A program made the translations under genes and the position numbers. The notes under the pieces are model-generated. The model saw only the letters and a list, made by a program, of their open reading frames with translations. It ran no database searches and had not been told where the DNA came from. A stretch of 64,000 nucleotides of DNA from Streptomyces noursei (GTDB taxonomy: Bacteria; Actinomycetota; Actinomycetes; Streptomycetales; Streptomycetaceae), in assembly GCF_001646665.1 (NCBI RefSeq), contig NZ_LWBU01000363.1, positions 195,429 to 259,428 of the forward strand. Reading direction: 5' to 3'. Shown piece by piece: positions 1-7,477 of the stretch; within the stretch, counting starts at the first letter, position 1; each line of letters starts with the position of its first letter.

Positions 1-495
1 CTGGCCCTCGATACGGACCGGGTTGACCGAATTGACCAGCGCCACCGGGTAGTTGTCGGACAGCGCGCGGGCCAGCGTCAGGCAGTCGTCGAAGTTGCCG
101 TCCACCTGGAGGATCTTGGCGCCGTGGACCAGCGCCTGGCCCATCTTGCCGAGCGCGATCTTGCCCTGCGGGACGAGGACGGCGGAGACCATGCCGGCCC
201 GGACGGCGTACGCGGCCGCCGACGCGGACGTGTTGCCGGTGGAGGCGCAGATGACGGCCTGCGCGCCCTCCTCCTTGGCCCGCGTGATGGCCATCGTCAT
301 GCCGCGGTCCTTGAAGGAGCCGGTCGGGTTGGCACCCTCGACCTTCAGGTGGACCTCACACCCCGTGCGCTCGGAGAGCACCTGCGCGGGCACGAGCGGC
401 GTACCACCCTCACGGAGCGTGACGACCGGGGTCGTGTCGGTGACCGGCAGCCGGTCGCGGTACTCCTCGATGATTCCGCGCCACTGGTGAGTCAT
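1..495 (-). CDS. thrC: Threonine synthase, N-terminal part (cut by window edge)
   Basis: Converts O-phosphohomoserine to threonine in the aspartate-family pathway, using pyridoxal phosphate (PLP). The 165 visible codons start MTHQWRGIIEEYRDRLP and contain SFKDRG (about residues 59-64), whose lysine binds PLP, followed by the glycine/serine-rich CASTGNTSAS motif typical of fold-type II PLP enzymes. The ATG at 495 follows a GGAGAG ribosome site that covers the end of hom. Only 6 bases separate it from the hom stop, so the two are surely co-transcribed. The rest of the gene lies beyond base 1. Confidence 0.95.
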   Translation of the reverse strand, partial: MTHQWRGIIEEYRDRLPVTDTTPVVTLREGGTPLVPAQVLSERTGCEVHLKVEGANPTGSFKDRGMTMAITRAKEEGAQAVICASTGNTSASAAAYAVRAGMVSAVLVPQGKIALGKMGQALVHGAKILQVDGNFDDCLTLARALSDNYPVALVNSVNPVRIEGQ

Positions 496-501
496 TGCTG
501 G

Positions 502-1794
502 TTACTCTCCTTCGACCCGCATGATGCTGGCGACACCGCGCACGGTGTCGAGCTTCCGCAGCGCCTCGACGGTCCCGGACAGGGCGGCGTCGGGCGCGCG
601 GTGGGTGACGACGACGAGGGACGCCTCGCCGTCCTTGCCCTGCTGGCGCACCGTATCGATGGATACGCCGTGCTCGGCGAAGACCGTCGCCACCTGGGCG
701 AGGACGCCCGGCTTGTCGGCCACGTCGAGACTGATGTGGTACCGCGTCACCACGTCGCCCATGGGGCTGACGGGGAGCTGGGTGTACGCGGACTCGCCGG
801 GACCCGTCGCGTCGTTGAGGCGGTTGCGGCAGACGGCGACGAGGTCGCCGAGGACGGCGGACGCGGTCGGCGAACCGCCGGCACCGGGTCCGTAGAACAT
901 GAGCTGCCCGGCCGCGTCGGCCTCGACGAACACGGCGTTGTACGCGCCGCGCACCGAGGCGAGCGGGTGGCTCAGCGGGATCATCGCGGGGTGCACGCGC
1001 GCGGTGACGGACCCGCCGTCGGCGGCCCGCTCGCAGATGGCGAGCAGCTTGATGGTGCAGCCCATCCGCTTGGCGGAGGCGAAGTCGGCGGCGGTCACCT
1101 CGGTCATGCCCTCGCGGTACACGTCGTCGAGGCGCACGCGCGTGTGGAAGGCGATGCCGGCGAGGATCGCGGCCTTGGCGGCGGCGTCGAAGCCCTCGAC
1201 GTCGGCGGTCGGGTCGGCCTCCGCGTACCCGAGGGCGGTGGCCTCGTCGAGCGCCTCGGAGTACCCGGCGCCCGAGGTGTCCATCTTGTCGAGGATGAAG
1301 TTGGTGGTGCCGTTGACGATGCCCAGCACCCGGTTGACCTTGTCACCGGCGAGGGACTCGCGCAGCGGGCGGATCAGCGGGATGGCGCCGGCGACGGCGG
1401 CCTCGTAGTACAGGTCCCGGCCGTGCTGCTCGGCCGCGGCGTACAGGCTCTGGCCCTCCTGGGCGAGGAGCGCCTTGTTCGCCGACACCACGGAGGCGCC
1501 GTGCTCGAAGGCGGTGGTGATGAGCGTGCGGGCGGGCTCGATGCCGCCGATGACCTCGACGACCACGTCGATGTCCCCGCGTTTGACCAGGGCGGTCGCG
1601 TCGGTGGTGATCAGCTCCGGCGGGATGCCGGCCCGCACCTTGGAGGGCCGGCGGACGGCGACACCGGCGAGCTCGACCGGCGCGCCGATGCGCGCGGCGA
1701 GGTCGTCGGCGTGCGTCGTCATGATGCGCGCCACCTCTGAGCCGACCACTCCACAGCCCAGCAGCGCCACCTTCAGCGGACGCGTACGCATCAT
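502..1794 (-). CDS. hom: Homoserine dehydrogenase
   Basis: Reduces aspartate semialdehyde to homoserine in threonine/methionine synthesis. The 430 residues match the long, feedback-regulated form. A Rossmann NAD(P) site lies near the start (LLGCGVVGSEVARIM), the SANKALLA segment and catalytic core follow, and a C-terminal ACT domain (from about residue 350, RYHISLDVADKPGVLAQVA) is the usual threonine sensor. The start has two adjacent ATG codons after a GAGGTCGG-like ribosome site. It lies just downstream of lysA and upstream of thrC on the same strand. Nothing unusual was seen. Confidence 0.97.
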   Translation of the reverse strand: MMRTRPLKVALLGCGVVGSEVARIMTTHADDLAARIGAPVELAGVAVRRPSKVRAGIPPELITTDATALVKRGDIDVVVEVIGGIEPARTLITTAFEHGASVVSANKALLAQEGQSLYAAAEQHGRDLYYEAAVAGAIPLIRPLRESLAGDKVNRVLGIVNGTTNFILDKMDTSGAGYSEALDEATALGYAEADPTADVEGFDAAAKAAILAGIAFHTRVRLDDVYREGMTEVTAADFASAKRMGCTIKLLAICERAADGGSVTARVHPAMIPLSHPLASVRGAYNAVFVEADAAGQLMFYGPGAGGSPTASAVLGDLVAVCRNRLNDATGPGESAYTQLPVSPMGDVVTRYHISLDVADKPGVLAQVATVFAEHGVSIDTVRQQGKDGEASLVVVTHRAPDAALSGTVEALRKLDTVRGVASIMRVEGE

Positions 1795-1840
1795 CCGACC
1801 TCACTTCTCATACTTCTACGGTGTGGACCAGTCTCACTCA

Positions 1841-1869
1841 CCGGACGGAAGTTTCTCCCTTCCGTCCGG
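1841..1869 (-). terminator. Perfect hairpin between lysA and hom
   Basis: An 11-bp perfect inverted repeat (CCGGACGGAAG / CTTCCGTCCGG) with a 7-base loop sits just after the lysA stop in the 95-bp gap before hom. There is no clear U-tract, which is common in high-GC actinobacteria. It probably attenuates or ends lysA transcription, so hom-thrC may also have its own promoter. Confidence 0.65.
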
Positions 1870-1889
1870 ATTATGAGATATCTATTTCA

Positions 1890-3281
1890 TCAGCCGACAT
1901 CGAGACGCAGAAGATCTTCCTCTGTCTCGCGCCGGACGATCACGCGCGCCTCGCCGTCGCGGACGGCGACGACGGGCGGGCGGAGTGCGTGGTTGTAGTT
2001 GCTGGCCATGGAGCGGCAGTACGCGCCGGTGGCCGGCACGGCGATGAGGTCGCCGGGCGCCACGTCGGCGGGCAGGAACGCGTCCTTGACCACGATGTCG
2101 CCGCTCTCGCAGTGCTTGCCGACGACCCGGCTGAGCATCGGCTCCGCGTCGCTCGTCCGCGAGACCAGCGCGACGCTGTACTCGGCGTCGTACAGGGCGG
2201 TGCGGATGTTGTCCGACATGCCGCCGTCGACGCTCACGTACGTCCGCAGCCCCGCGAGCGGCTTGACGGTGCCGACCTCGTACAGCGTGAACGCGGTGGG
2301 GCCGACGATCGCCCGCCCCGGCTCGACGGAGATGCGCGGCGTGCGCAGCCCCGCGGCCTCGCACTCGCGCGTCACGATGTCGCTGAGCGCCTTGGCGATC
2401 TCGTGCGGCTCGCGCGGGTCGTCGTCCGAGGTGTACGCGATGCCGAGGCCGCCGCCGAGGTCGATCTCCGGCAGCTCGACGCCGTGCTCGTCGCGGACCT
2501 GCTTGAGCAGCCCCACCACCCGGTGGGCGGCCACCTCGAACCCGGAGGTGTCGAAGATCTGCGAACCGATGTGGGAGTGGATGCCGATGAGCTCCAGCCC
2601 GTCCAGGCGCAGCGCCCGCCGTACGGCCTCGGCGGCCTCGCCGCCGGCCAGCGCGATGCCGAACTTCTGGTCCTCGTGGGCGGTGGCGATGAACTCGTGC
2701 GTGTGGGCCTCGACGCCCACCGTCACCCGGATCTGCACCTTCTGCCGCTTGCCCAGCGACTGGGCGACGTGCGCGACGCGCACGATCTCCTGGAACGAGT
2801 CGAGCACGATCCGCCCGACGCCGGACTGCACCGCCCGCTCGATCTCGTGGGTGCTCTTGTTGTTGCCGTGGAAGGCGATCCGCTCGGGCGGCATCCCGGC
2901 CTCGAGCGCGGTCGTCAGCTCACCGCCCGAGCAGACGTCGAGGTTGAGCCCCTCCTCCTTCAGCCACCGCACGACGGCACGGGACAGGAAGGCCTTGCCG
3001 GCGTAGAACACGTCCGCGTCCCTGCCGAACGCCTCGGCCCAGGCACGGCAGCGGGCGCGGAAGTCGGCCTCGTCGAGGAAGTACGCGGGGGTGCCGAACT
3101 CCTCGGCGAGGGTGGTGACGGGGATCCCGCCGACGGTGACGACCCCGTCCGCGTCGCGGGCGACGGTCCGGGACCAGACCTTCTCGTCGAGCCGGTTGAG
3201 GTCGGCGGGCGGGCCGGAGTAGTGGCCCTCGGGCAGGACGTCGGCGTGGCGGGGCCCTGCGGGGTGTGCGGAACGGCTCAT
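1890..3281 (-). CDS. lysA: Diaminopimelate decarboxylase
   Basis: Last step of lysine synthesis: decarboxylation of meso-diaminopimelate by a PLP enzyme of the alanine-racemase/ornithine-decarboxylase fold. At 463 residues it has normal family length. Visible are the PLP lysine (VFYAGKAF, K96), the glycine loop DLGGGLGIAY, the second-half motif CESGDI and the C-terminal GAYCRSMASNYN. The ATG at 3281 was chosen because the preceding reading frame belongs to unrelated noncoding codons and GAGAGA lies just upstream. The nrtL stop is only 7 bases away, so the genes are likely co-transcribed. Confidence 0.96.
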   Translation of the reverse strand: MSRSAHPAGPRHADVLPEGHYSGPPADLNRLDEKVWSRTVARDADGVVTVGGIPVTTLAEEFGTPAYFLDEADFRARCRAWAEAFGRDADVFYAGKAFLSRAVVRWLKEEGLNLDVCSGGELTTALEAGMPPERIAFHGNNKSTHEIERAVQSGVGRIVLDSFQEIVRVAHVAQSLGKRQKVQIRVTVGVEAHTHEFIATAHEDQKFGIALAGGEAAEAVRRALRLDGLELIGIHSHIGSQIFDTSGFEVAAHRVVGLLKQVRDEHGVELPEIDLGGGLGIAYTSDDDPREPHEIAKALSDIVTRECEAAGLRTPRISVEPGRAIVGPTAFTLYEVGTVKPLAGLRTYVSVDGGMSDNIRTALYDAEYSVALVSRTSDAEPMLSRVVGKHCESGDIVVKDAFLPADVAPGDLIAVPATGAYCRSMASNYNHALRPPVVAVRDGEARVIVRRETEEDLLRLDVG

Positions 3282-3288
3282 TTCTCTC

Positions 3289-4368
3289 TCACAGGTAGTC
3301 AGGGGCGCTGATGCCGAGCAGGGCCAGGCCGCCGGCCAGCACCGTCCCGGCGGCTTCGGCGAGGGCGAGCCGGGAGCGGTGGGCGGCCGAGGGTTTCTCG
3401 TCGCCGAGGGGGAGCACGGTGTGCTGGAACCCCAGGAACGCGTCGGCGGTGGCCTCCAGGTGCCGGGCGACCCGGTCGGGGGCGCGGTGGCGGGCGGCGG
3501 CCTCGAGGACGGCGGGGTGATCGCCGAGGGCGGCGAGGAGGCGCGGCGCGGCGACGTCCTCCTCGCACGCGGGGGTGATGCCGAGCTGGGCTCCGTTGCG
3601 GAGCAGGGCGCGCGCCCGGGAGTGGGCGTACCGCACGGTGAACAGCGGGTTGGCCTCGCTCTGGACGAGCAGCCCGTCCGGCACGAGGGCCCGGTCGTGC
3701 GCGGCGGGCCGCAGCAGCGCCCAGCGGGCGGCGTCGGGGCCGAGGGCGGCGACGTCGTGGGCGGCGGGGAGGGGGCGGAGGGTGACGGTCTCGGGGCGGG
3801 TGGCGTGGGGGTGGCCGTCGTGGCGTTCGTCGTGGCGCGGGCGGGCGTCGTGGCGGGGGTCGTCGTGGCGCGGGCGGGCGTCGTGGCGGGGGTCGTCGTG
3901 CCGCTCGTCGTGGACGTGGGCGCCCTGCGCGAGGAGGAGGGCGCGTACCGCCTCGGCCAGCACGGTGGCCCGTACGTCGCCGGGGTGCACCAGCCGGTAG
4001 GCGCGGCCCCGCAGGGCGTCGCCGTGGCCGTACCGCTCCTTCTTGTCGAGGACGTCGCGCACCAGGGCGTGCCGGCTCCGGTCGGCCAGCGTGATGTTGA
4101 GGAACCCCGGCCCGGTGATCTCGACGTGCTCGATGCCCTCGGCCTCCGCGATCCTGGGCCGCAGCACCTGGGCGACGCCCAGCGGGGCCATCCCGGCCTC
4201 GCGGGCCAGCTGGAGGGCGGCGTTGGTGGCCCAGTCCCCGCTGCCGCCGGGCCGCGGGCGCTCGATCCCGACCCGCTCGGGGACCCGGGTGCCCGCCCGC
4301 AGCGCGCCTTCACCGACCGCGCGGCGCACGGCGTGCAGCACGGTGAGGGAGAGGTCCGCGGGGGTCAC
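3289..4368 (-). CDS. nrtL: ArgS-related anticodon-binding protein NrtL
   Basis: Looks like an arginyl-tRNA synthetase without its catalytic domain. The first 115 residues resemble the ArgRS N-terminal additional domain (GIERPRPGGSGDWATNAAL, ITGPGFLNI), and the C-terminal part (about 205-359) resembles the DALR anticodon-binding domain, ending near DYL. No HIGH or KMSKS motif is seen, so aminoacylation is not expected. Its role is unknown. GTG start at 4368. The middle holds a His/Asp/Arg-rich tandem repeat (residues about 153-186) where the catalytic core would be expected. It is conserved in Streptomyces next to lysA, according to family knowledge. Confidence 0.85.
   Translation of the reverse strand: MTPADLSLTVLHAVRRAVGEGALRAGTRVPERVGIERPRPGGSGDWATNAALQLAREAGMAPLGVAQVLRPRIAEAEGIEHVEITGPGFLNITLADRSRHALVRDVLDKKERYGHGDALRGRAYRLVHPGDVRATVLAEAVRALLLAQGAHVHDERHDDPRHDARPRHDDPRHDARPRHDERHDGHPHATRPETVTLRPLPAAHDVAALGPDAARWALLRPAAHDRALVPDGLLVQSEANPLFTVRYAHSRARALLRNGAQLGITPACEEDVAAPRLLAALGDHPAVLEAAARHRAPDRVARHLEATADAFLGFQHTVLPLGDEKPSAAHRSRLALAEAAGTVLAGGLALLGISAPDYL
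3811..3912 (-). repeat. Tandem 33-bp repeat in nrtL encoding a His/Asp-rich linker
   Basis: The 11-residue unit DDPRHDARPRH occurs twice, flanked by partial copies (RHDERHD on both sides). At DNA level this is a 33-bp GTCGTGG-rich repeat. It is an in-frame repeat and lies where the ArgRS catalytic domain is missing. Histidine-rich repeats may bind metal, but that is only inference. Confidence 0.8.
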
Positions 4369-4445
4369 GGGACAAGCGTATGGGAGGACCCCCTCCGGGA
4401 AGGAACCGGTTTCGCCATCCGGTCACCCGCCACCCGGCCGGCCGG

Positions 4446-4880
4446 TCAGCTCCAGGCGCTCCCGGCATGCCCGGCGCCGCTCCGCCCGTCGACGGGCGGC
4501 GGAGTCTCCCGGTGCATGAGCTGCCGCACCAGCCGCACGAGCTCGGCCGGCTCGAAGGGCTTCGCCAGGAACGCGTCCACCCCGGCGGCGAGCCCGCTCT
4601 CCACCTCGTACTGCGTGCACGCGCTGACGATCGCCACGGGCAGGTGTCTGGTCCGCGGATCCTCCCGCAGCCGCTCGGCGGTCCGCAGACCGTCCAGGCG
4701 GGGCATGACGACGTCGAGGGTCACCACGTCGGGCCGGACGTCATGGATCACGTCCAGGCACTCGGCACCATCGGCCGCGGTCACGACCTCGAAGCCCTCC
4801 AGCTCGAGGTTGACCCTGATCAGCTGCCGGATGACCCTGTTGTCGTCCACGACGAGCACCCGGCCGGACACGCCTGACAC
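4446..4880 (-). CDS. Single-domain response regulator (receiver only)
   Basis: A CheY-like receiver of about 144 residues with no output domain. It shows the acidic pair (VLVVDDN, D12/D13), the phosphoacceptor aspartate (VVTLDVVMP, D56) and the conserved lysine (LAKPFEP, K107). The GTG at 4880 gives VSGVSGRVLVVDDN; a longer frame reaches an ATG at 4928, but the added residues look unrelated to the fold. No histidine kinase is adjacent, so the partner is unknown. It lies between nrtL and the tRNA-Arg gene. Confidence 0.85.
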   Translation of the reverse strand: MSGVSGRVLVVDDNRVIRQLIRVNLELEGFEVVTAADGAECLDVIHDVRPDVVTLDVVMPRLDGLRTAERLREDPRTRHLPVAIVSACTQYEVESGLAAGVDAFLAKPFEPAELVRLVRQLMHRETPPPVDGRSGAGHAGSAWS

Positions 4881-4978
4881 AACTCGAGAGTAGGTCGAGC
4901 CGCTGCCCTGCGTCCGGGTTTTCCCCACTTCCGCCCCACACGGGCGACCCGACCCTCCCGGCCACCCCTAAATACCTG

Positions 4979-5009
4979 TTCACAGGCACCGCCCCGGAGC
5001 TGGTAGTGT
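4979..5009 (+). promoter_or_regulatory. Possible promoter of tRNA-Arg
   Basis: TTCACA (4979-4984) and TAGTGT (5004-5009) are separated by 19 bases, about 40 bases before the tRNA. They resemble the housekeeping sigma consensus but the spacing is slightly long. Position relative to the tRNA is the main support. Confidence 0.4.
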
Positions 5010-5048
5010 TCTACCCGTCGCCGCGAGCAACACCACCGCGACGGACAC

Positions 5049-5120
5049 GCCCCCGTAGCTCAGGGGATAGAGCAACGGCCTCCGGAGCCGTGTGCGCAGG
5101 TTCGAATCCTGCCGGGGGCA
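5049..5120 (+). tRNA. tRNA-Arg (anticodon CCG)
   Basis: The 72-base sequence folds as a standard cloverleaf. The acceptor stem pairs GCCCCCG with CGGGGGC. The anticodon stem ACGGC/GCCGT holds the loop CTCCGGA, so the anticodon is CCG. The T-arm is GCAGG-TTCGAAT-CCTGC. CCA is not encoded. The 3' half from base 5079 is repeated at 21593, showing that this gene is the attachment site of the neighbouring element; the gene itself is intact. Confidence 0.96.
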
Positions 5121-5121
5121 C
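5079..5121 (+). repeat. attL core: 43-bp direct repeat of the tRNA-Arg 3' end
   Basis: From the anticodon loop to one base beyond the discriminator, these 43 bases recur exactly at 21593-21635. Integration into the 3' end of a tRNA gene by a tyrosine recombinase, with the tRNA restored by the incoming copy, is standard for pSAM2-type elements. Confidence 0.93.
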
Positions 5122-5138
5122 CCTGTATGAGGTGCCCA

Positions 5139-5178
5139 AAGACCCCGTCACCAGCGGAAACGCTGCGAGCGGGGTCTT
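5139..5178 (+). terminator. tRNA-Arg terminator carried by the element
   Basis: The arms AAGACCCCG and CGGGGTCTT enclose a smaller hairpin CAGCG-GAAA-CGCTG, giving a strong compound stem just after the tRNA. A related structure (39 of 47 bases identical over 5132-5178) follows attR at 21646-21692. Confidence 0.75.
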
Positions 5179-5280
5179 CGCGTATACGCAGCCACATGCC
5201 GCCCGGAGCGACCGTATGTCGAGGTCTGTGGACGAGGCGTGGACGGGATCTTGGAACGTAAGCGCAGGTCATGCCCGGCT

Positions 5281-5315
5281 CCCCAAGGCCCCGGACAGGT
5301 CCAGGGGCCTTGGGG
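5281..5315 (-). terminator. Terminator hairpin after the GYD-domain gene
   Basis: A perfect 12-bp inverted repeat (CCCCAAGGCCCC / GGGGCCTTGGGG) with an 11-base loop lies 60 bases downstream of the GYD gene stop. Stems of this type commonly end transcripts in Streptomyces. Confidence 0.75.
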
Positions 5316-5374
5316 TTACCGCCTTGAGCGCGTCACTCTCACCAACAGAGCCTCGACGGGGAAGGGGAAGTCCC

Positions 5375-5671
5375 TCAGCCGGTGGCTTTGGCGATGATGC
5401 GGTCCATCTCCTCCCGGCCGAAGGCTCGCAGGGTCGTGCTACGGACGTTGCCCAACGCGCCGACCTGTAGGAGCACCGCGGTGGCAGTCTCGTCGTCGGG
5501 CGCCTCCACGACAGCCACGATGTCGTACGGGCCGACGGTCCAGAAGAGGTTCAGGACCTTCACCCCGAGCTTCTGAGCCGCTGCCGTGAAGGCTTCGGCG
5601 CGTTGCGGGGTGTCCTTGTAGCCGCGAACTCCCTGGTCGGTCCAGTTCAGCAGCGCAACAAACGTCGGCAT
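5375..5671 (-). CDS. GYD-domain protein
   Basis: A 98-residue protein with the pattern of the GYD family: MPTFVALLNWTDQGVRGYKD at the start, then the WTVGPYDIVAVVEAPDDE segment that carries the family signature, and a C-terminal helix. The family has a ferredoxin-like dimeric alpha/beta-barrel fold; its biochemical role is not known. A ribosome site (AGAGGATC) precedes the ATG at 5671. It lies inside the element, between attL and the integrase, where pSAM2-type elements usually have nothing, so it is extra cargo. Confidence 0.85.
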   Translation of the reverse strand: MPTFVALLNWTDQGVRGYKDTPQRAEAFTAAAQKLGVKVLNLFWTVGPYDIVAVVEAPDDETATAVLLQVGALGNVRSTTLRAFGREEMDRIIAKATG

Positions 5672-5863
5672 GATCCTCTACCCCTGTAAGTAGACGCAAC
5701 TAGTCGTGGTCAACTCTGGGCATCATGCGCGTAATGCGCATGAGAGGCGCCTCTGAACGAGTGATGGAAGCCGGCCTTACTTCATGGCCCGGCCCGACAT
5801 ACACCCCGGAGCCACCGGCGCGGAATTCCTGAGGACAGGAACGCCCCTCTCGGCCAAGGCATG

Positions 5864-5896
5864 CCGATGCCCCGGAACAAGTCCGGGGGCATCGGG
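5864..5896 (-). terminator. Terminator hairpin after the integrase gene
   Basis: CCGATGCCCCGG and CCGGGGGCATCGG form a 12-bp stem with one bulged G and a 7-base loop, starting 18 bases beyond the final stop of the integrase frame. It fits the end of the rep-xis-int transcript. Confidence 0.7.
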
Positions 5897-5913
5897 ACTA
5901 CCGTCGTCTGCGA

Positions 5914-7286
5914 TCACTCGTACTCGCGCAACAGATCCTCAATACGCCGGTTGGCGACGTCTTGCCGTCCGTCGAGGCACTTGGCGTAGCGGGTCAGCAA
6001 ACCTCCACGCTGTTGCCGGCGCGCTCGGCCACCTCGGTGGGGTCGACACCCGCATTCAGCCACGTCGACAGCGCCGAGTGCCGAAGGTCGTACGGCCGAC
6101 TCGCGAGCGGCGAGGCCGCGACGGCCGGCGGAAGCGCGAGGAGCCGAGCTTCCTGCCACACGCGGTAGTAGGTCGAGGACGGGACGACCGAGCCCTTCTC
6201 ACTGAAGAAGAGCCGTCCGTCGTCCGCCGTGCCGAAGGTGGCCAGGTGCTCGCGGAGCACGGCGACGAGGTGGGGCGGGATGGGCACCCGCCTGACGTCC
6301 TCGGTCGGCCGGTTCTTCAGCCCGCGGTCGTCATGGGTCTCCCCCGAGTCGGTCCACTGCTTGCCGACGGACGGACGGGTCCGGTGGAGCAGCGCCGAGC
6401 CCCAGCCCTGCTCGGGCAGCTTAAGGTCCGTCTCGACGATGCCGACCGCTTCCGCCGGCCGCAGGCCACCGAAGTACATGGCGGCGAACAGACCCACGAG
6501 GCGACGACCACGAGCACGCCGGTACCCGCCCACGTAGGAAACCGCCGCCAGGAGGTTCCGTGCCTGCTCCGGATTGGCGACAACCCGCGGGTCGACCTGG
6601 TTGGATACCTTCGGCTTCTGCCAGCGGACAGCCGTGATGGGGTTCTCCCGCAGCTCCCCCAGGTCGACGGCGTAGTTCGCGGCGTTGACGAGCGTCCGAC
6701 GCTTGCGCCGCACGGTCTCCGCCGCTGCTGCCGTGCCGTCGAGCTTGAGCTTCAGCGAGTCGAGGACCGTGCGAGCCGTGGCCGCTTCAGCGAGATCGGC
6801 GATCGGCCGGGACGCCTTGGACACCCAGTGGAGAACGTTCCGCACGTCGTCCGGGACTTCCCGGTCATCGGGCCCCGGCAGCACGAAGGCCCAATTGCGC
6901 AGTGCTCTGCGGATTTCCTCGTCGGACGGTCGTCCGGCGCGCTCGTCGAGGAGTTCCAGCGTCACGCTGGTGAGGGCTTCGTTGATGCCGTCCCGTGTGT
7001 TGGGGGCGGCATGAGGCCATTTCATGGCGAGGTACCGGAGGGCGAAGGCGTACCACGACACGGCCGACTTCTTCTCTTCCATCGAGGCCGGAAGTCCCGA
7101 CTCCGTGTCGAACTCCTCGCCCTCGCGCATCGCACGCATGAGCTTCGTGCGGTAGTGGTCTGCAAGCGCCTTGGTGCGGAATGACTCCAAGAACACATTG
7201 CCCGCGACGGACCAGCGGACACCGTACGAGGGCGTTTTGGTTTCCCGCTTACGGACTCCCCAGACCTTCACATCGAGAGACTTCAC
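5914..7286 (-). pseudogene. int: Tyrosine recombinase (integrase), frameshifted before the catalytic Tyr
   Basis: Phage-type integrase that would recombine attP with the tRNA-Arg attB. Residues 1-430 include the N-terminal arm-binding and core-binding regions and the catalytic motifs GGLRPAEA and RPYDLRHSALSTWL. The frame then stops after AERAGNSVEVC. One base further along, another frame continues LLTRYAKCLDGRQDVANRR to a stop at 5914, which is the expected C-terminus with its nucleophilic tyrosine. A single T missing from the GGTTTGC run near 6000 explains this. The GTG start overlaps the xis stop by four bases after GGAGGAGG. It is either truly inactive or a base error; no slippery heptamer is evident. 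Confidence 0.88.
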
Positions 7287-7477
7287 GCCGCCTCCTCCAG
7301 TTGTCGCAGCCAGGTGTTGAAGTCACTCCGCCAAATCCGCAGCTCTCCGTTGGGCAGCTTGAATGCGGCCGGCCCGTACCCCAGTTCTCGCCAGCGGTAG
7401 AACGTCCGACGGGAGACACCGCCCAGCTCATCCAGGACTTGGCGAACGGTCATGAGCTCGTCGCGATGGGCGTCCAT
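7283..7477 (-). CDS. xis: Excisionase / AlpA-like helix-turn-helix protein
   Basis: A 64-residue protein with a winged-helix MerR/AlpA-type DNA-binding motif: LMTVRQVLDELGGVSRRTFYRWRELGYGP followed by a wing ending in LPNGELRIWRSDFNTWL. Such proteins direct the integrase toward excision. It starts with an ATG after AAGGAGG, overlaps the end of rep by 28 bases and overlaps the integrase start by four bases (GTGA). This is the usual rep-xis-int order of pSAM2-like elements. Confidence 0.88.
   Translation of the reverse strand: MDAHRDELMTVRQVLDELGGVSRRTFYRWRELGYGPAAFKLPNGELRIWRSDFNTWLRQLEEAA

Noticed and set aside
124..1740. Long forward open frame (538 codons) opposite hom
   Set aside because: It lies antisense to hom, which has strong family motifs. 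Long antisense frames are expected at this GC content, and the translation has no recognisable domain.
3811..3912. CRISPR-like short repeat array in nrtL
   Set aside because: The repeats are contiguous and in frame within a coding gene, with no spacers and no cas genes anywhere in the window.
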